DNA of 64,000 nt from JAJXZP01 sp963787185. GTDB taxonomy: Bacteria > Spirochaetota > Spirochaetia > Treponematales > Rectinemataceae. Position numbers and translations under genes: made by a program. The notes beneath the pieces are model-generated. The model saw only the letters and a list, made by a program, of their open reading frames with translations. It did no database searches and had not been told where the DNA came from. Location of the stretch: positions 1 to 64,000 of the forward strand of contig CAWBCC010000019.1 in assembly GCA_963787185.1 (NCBI GenBank). The letters are read 5' to 3'. This document shows positions 61,243-64,000 of the stretch, one piece after another (positions within the stretch are counted from its first letter, which is position 1; each line of letters starts with the position of its first letter).

Positions 61243-62367
61243 ATGAAAAACATCCCGAATATTCTTGACGAACATTTTCGGGATCTGAAAAGGCCGGACG
61301 AGGTGGGCCGGAAGGCCGTCGAGGCGAGCCTGCACAAGGCGAATCAGGAAGCCATCGTTCCGATCGGCATTGCGGCCGCCGCGGCCGGCGCGCTGTTCCT
61401 CGGCTATGAACTGTTCATGAACCCCGCCGAGCCGAGGGGCGGCTCCGCATGGTGGAATTACATCGTACTCTTCTCCTTCCTGCTTGCATTCGGTGCGTTC
61501 CTGCTCATCCTACACCGCATCCCGCGCATTCGCCCCCATCTGCCCGTGGCGGCCGCCATCTCGATTACACTCCTGACTTCGGGACTCGCATCCGCGGATT
61601 CGCTCGTATCGAGGGACATGTCGGCCCTGGCTATCGGCCTCGTCGGCGGCACCATCGCGCTGCGCACGCGCATCCCCTTCCATCTGCTTCGCGACATCGC
61701 GACGATCGCATTGTATATCGGTGGGGTCCGAATCCTGGCGGGCCATTTTCCCGCGCTCGCGGATATCGTGAACTCGGTGGTCCAGCTGATCCTCGCAATG
61801 CTCGTCGCCTTCATCCTCGAGCGCTATGCGCTCCGCGCATCTCTCTATCAGGCCAAGCTCGAAGAACGGAACCGTGAACTCCTGGAAACGGCCATAAGGG
61901 ACCGGCTGACCGGCCTCTACAACCGACACTATACCGATGAGACGCTGGACAGGAGTTTCGCGGTCGCCCGGACCAGAGGGAAGCAGTTATCCCTGATACT
62001 GATCGACGTCGACCACTTCAAGCGAATCAACGACGAGTTCGGCCACGACGAGGGCGACCGAGTTCTCGTCGCCACGGCGAATGCTCTCGCCGTGGCCGTT
62101 CGGAATTCCGACACCCCGGGCCGGTTCGGGGGCGACGAGTTCATCGTCATCCTTCCGGACGCCTCCCTCGAGGTCGCCCGCTTCGTCGGGGGGCGAATCC
62201 TGGACGCCGTGCGCACGCTCGGTGCCGATGAGGTTCCCCGCCCCGTGACGGTCAGCGCGGGCATCGTCGAATTGCGCCCCGGCGAGGAGATGAAGCAGCT
62301 TTTCCACCGGGCCGACGACCTGCTCTATTTGGCCAAGAGGAACGGGAGGAACCGAATGGAATGCTGA
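61243..62367 (+). CDS. Membrane-bound diguanylate cyclase (GGDEF)
   Basis: A 374-residue protein. Residues 35-200 hold six helices in a MASE-like arrangement (IGIAAAAAGALFLGYELFMN, YIVLFSFLLAFGAFLLILH, and others to VVQLILAMLVAFILERYAL). A short coiled coil leads to the GGDEF domain at 215-374: DRLTGLYNRHY, LILIDVDHFKRINDEFGHDE, RFGGDEFIVIL. The inhibitory site is present: RNSD stands five residues before GGDEF. It should make cyclic di-GMP in response to an unknown membrane signal. Overall layout mirrors that of the adenylate cyclase upstream. Confidence 0.9.
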   Translation: MKNIPNILDEHFRDLKRPDEVGRKAVEASLHKANQEAIVPIGIAAAAAGALFLGYELFMNPAEPRGGSAWWNYIVLFSFLLAFGAFLLILHRIPRIRPHLPVAAAISITLLTSGLASADSLVSRDMSALAIGLVGGTIALRTRIPFHLLRDIATIALYIGGVRILAGHFPALADIVNSVVQLILAMLVAFILERYALRASLYQAKLEERNRELLETAIRDRLTGLYNRHYTDETLDRSFAVARTRGKQLSLILIDVDHFKRINDEFGHDEGDRVLVATANALAVAVRNSDTPGRFGGDEFIVILPDASLEVARFVGGRILDAVRTLGADEVPRPVTVSAGIVELRPGEEMKQLFHRADDLLYLAKRNGRNRMEC

Positions 62368-62564
62368 GGGCGGGGGAGCCTTACAACCAAATTCTAACTT
62401 GACTCCGACGCATCCGCGCCCCCATTGTGACTGAGAATGATAATTCACGCAAACACCACTTTCTCGGTTACGGGATCGTCTCGGACGCAGGAAGCGCGCG
62501 ACGGCACATCCATCCTCGGGATTGGCCGCAAGTGGGGTCGTCTTTCGGACCAAAGGAGGTTCTC

Positions 62565-62996
62565 GTGATCCGGGTACTGTTCATCTGCACGCACAACAGT
62601 GCGCGAAGCCAGATGGCGGAAGCCTATCTGCGCAAGTTCGGCGCTGATCGCTTTTTCACCGAGAGCGCCGGCCTCGAGCCCGGTGCGCTCAATCCTTTCG
62701 TAGTTCGAGCCCTGCAGGAAGAGGGAATCGACATCTCGGGAAAGAAGACACAAAGCGTCTTCGACCTCTACAAAGAGGGAAGGCATTATCAGTACGTCGT
62801 CGCGGTCTGCTCGCGGGAGGCGGAAGAAAAGTGCCCGATTTTTCCCGGAATCACCAAGCGACTTCACTGGCCCTTCGACGACCCTTCGACCTTCAAGGGG
62901 AGCGACGAGGAGATCATGACCCGCGTCCGCATCATCCGGGATGCGATCAAGGACAGGGTGCGGGAGTTCATCGATGTCGTGGGGACATCCGCGTGA
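62565..62996 (+). CDS. arsC: Arsenate reductase / low-molecular-weight tyrosine phosphatase family
   Basis: A 143-residue LMW-PTP-fold protein. The active-site loop is FICTHNSARSQMAEAYLRKF (Cys-x5-Arg), and two more Cys (AVCSREAEEKCPIFPG) stand at the positions used for the thiol relay of thioredoxin-linked ArsC. TESAGLEPGALNPFVVRAL and the late WPFDDPSTFKGSDEE agree. It should reduce arsenate to arsenite with thioredoxin. GTG 62565 has AAAGGAGG upstream; the ATG at 62427 adds a tail unlike the family. No ars operon genes are next to it. Confidence 0.85.
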   Translation: MIRVLFICTHNSARSQMAEAYLRKFGADRFFTESAGLEPGALNPFVVRALQEEGIDISGKKTQSVFDLYKEGRHYQYVVAVCSREAEEKCPIFPGITKRLHWPFDDPSTFKGSDEEIMTRVRIIRDAIKDRVREFIDVVGTSA

Positions 62997-63006
62997 AGAT
63001 GAGGTT

Positions 63007-64000
63007 TCACGGAGCCTGATCGACGAGGATCGTCCTCTGGAGAAGTAGATCGTTCTCGGGCGATTTCACGACGAAGCGATAGACGCCGGCCTCCGAGAGC
63101 AGAACCGGGGAGAGTTCGATCCAGGCGCCTCGCGGCAGGCGAGCCCGATCCTCGGTCAGCACCATGACGCTTCCGTCGCCCTCAGCCGTTTTATATAGAA
63201 GAAATTTGAAATCGCGATCGACCGGAGTGCCGTTCGCGACGCGGAGAAGTATCGCGGATCCCCTGGCCGTGCGGATGGTGCCGCCCTGAGAGGGCGCCTC
63301 GGAGCCGACTACGAGCCCTATCCTCGTGACGGCCGTGCCATTCGGAAGGGTGACCTGTGGTGCGTTCCGTCCCGTGTAGGCTTGGATCGCCCCGCCCTTG
63401 CCTATCCGGACGACCTCGAAAGATCGCTGCATGAGTTGCGTATTTCCGGCAGTCTTGACATTGAGCCGGTAGCGTCCACTCTGGTCGAAGAGGAAGGGGG
63501 CGAGGCGGTAGTGGCCCTTGGCCTCGATCGAAACGGTCAGGTGCTTCAGGGGAACGACCCGGGAGAAATCCAGGTTATCCTTGTAGAAGTCGATCTGGAA
63601 GCTTCCGTTGCTTCCCGTGCCGTTGGTGATCGTGAAGGCGAGCATCGAACCCGCAGCCGTCGGTACCCCATCGGCAATTACGGAGGGACGAGGGCCGAGA
63701 GTGAAGCCGATTTCGGAAACCGGAATAGTGTCCGACGCCGCCGGCTTGGGCGCAGCGAGGTGTGCCGTCGAGGGCGCCGGCACCGAAGAGGCGGTCGGCG
63801 CCGCACCGGCAGTAGTCGACAGTCCTTCGGTCTTCGCGGCGCCGGGGACGTCGAGGAATGACCGGGCGCCTAGGAGGCGGGCGGCCCAATATCTGTCGCT
63901 CGTGGAGGAAACGATGACCCCGGTCTCGGGGCCCTCCGAGGCGGCCTGAATCATGGAACCATCGCCTATGTAGAGGGCCACGTGGCTGGGACCGCTCCCG
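63007..64000 (-). CDS. NlpC/P60-family peptidoglycan hydrolase, C-terminal part (runs off the window)
   Basis: The reading frame is open to the window end. It enters with SHVALYIGDGSMIQAAS, which is the catalytic-His segment of an NlpC/P60 peptidase, then GPETGVIVSSTSDRYWAARL ends the catalytic domain about 45 residues in. The following 280 residues begin with a Pro/Ala/Ser linker and contain two similar beta-rich segments (FSFEVVRI and LLLQRTILVDQAP close each), perhaps cell-wall or envelope binding. The catalytic Cys and the signal peptide lie outside the window. It is convergent with the arsenate reductase gene. Confidence 0.78.
   Translation of the reverse strand, partial: GSGPSHVALYIGDGSMIQAASEGPETGVIVSSTSDRYWAARLLGARSFLDVPGAAKTEGLSTTAGAAPTASSVPAPSTAHLAAPKPAASDTIPVSEIGFTLGPRPSVIADGVPTAAGSMLAFTITNGTGSNGSFQIDFYKDNLDFSRVVPLKHLTVSIEAKGHYRLAPFLFDQSGRYRLNVKTAGNTQLMQRSFEVVRIGKGGAIQAYTGRNAPQVTLPNGTAVTRIGLVVGSEAPSQGGTIRTARGSAILLRVANGTPVDRDFKFLLYKTAEGDGSVMVLTEDRARLPRGAWIELSPVLLSEAGVYRFVVKSPENDLLLQRTILVDQAP

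Noticed and set aside
1..64000. CRISPR array, tRNA or rRNA genes, prophage
   Set aside because: I saw no regularly spaced repeats, no cloverleaf or rRNA-like sequence, and no phage structural genes.

Overview
This looks like chromosomal DNA of a high-GC, diderm, probably anaerobic bacterium. It carries the oxygen-independent (cobalt-early) cobalamin pathway, purine/hydantoin-type nitrogen scavenging, arabinoside uptake, a predicted outer-membrane barrel, and class III cyclase and GGDEF signalling. A spirochaete (Treponemataceae/Rectinemataceae-like) fits, but that is inference: no rRNA, tRNA or other phylogenetic marker lies in the window.

Layout. 1-2460 is an insertion-sequence graveyard: an IS3-family element cut by the window edge, a DDE transposase fragment abutting it, and a broken IS630-type transposase. 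2531-13885 (minus strand) is a catabolic and uptake block: YgeY-type peptidase, YgeW-type carbamoyltransferase, hydantoin racemase, hydantoinase, a complete BMP-type nucleoside/purine ABC transporter and a second M20 hydrolase. 14425-20653 holds an EamA exporter, RmuC, a URO-D-type methyltransferase facing an AraC regulator, a bacterial ERG2/sigma-1-receptor homologue and a short-chain dehydrogenase. 20743-40276 is a large cobalamin locus. An Fsr-like MFS gene lies beyond its minus-strand operon cbiP-cobO-cbiA-cbiC-cbiD-cbiE-cbiL-cbiF-cbiGH-cbiK, which reads out of a cobalamin riboswitch. On the plus strand are cobD-cbiB and, after a ThrH-like gene on the minus strand, a second riboswitch drives cbiM, a CbiN-like gene, cbiQ, cbiO and a HemC-like/CobA/HemD fusion. 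40333-47247 contains a SulP transporter coupled to an alpha/beta hydrolase, a small cytochrome b6-like membrane module and an ABC-2 exporter. 47339-54307 is an arabinoside module (ArsR-type regulator, binding protein, two permeases, GH51 arabinofuranosidase) whose binding-protein gene is broken by a second copy of the IS3 element. 54450-64000 carries an MFS pump, a TetR operon (DUF2271-like protein and barrel), a nitroreductase-like lipoprotein, an adenylate cyclase, a decayed ferredoxin, a diguanylate cyclase, a thiol arsenate reductase and an NlpC/P60 hydrolase cut by the window end.

How it works together. Cobalt would enter through CbiMNQO. Uroporphyrinogen III synthesis and methylation would be done by the fusion protein, and the Cbi enzymes would build the ring. 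CbiP, CobO, CobD and CbiB would amidate, adenosylate and attach the aminopropanol arm. Both limbs sit behind cobalamin riboswitches, so end product would shut off metal uptake and ring synthesis together. CbiT, CbiJ and the nucleotide-loop enzymes are not in the window.

Most distinctive observations: the ERG2/sigma-1-receptor homologue with both ligand-site acids, the three-part tetrapyrrole fusion, the Rieske-less cytochrome b module with an altered Qo-type motif, the ThrH-like enzyme in a B12 locus, the family of near-identical hairpins around the B12 genes, and the direct IS3 copies bracketing about 49 kb.
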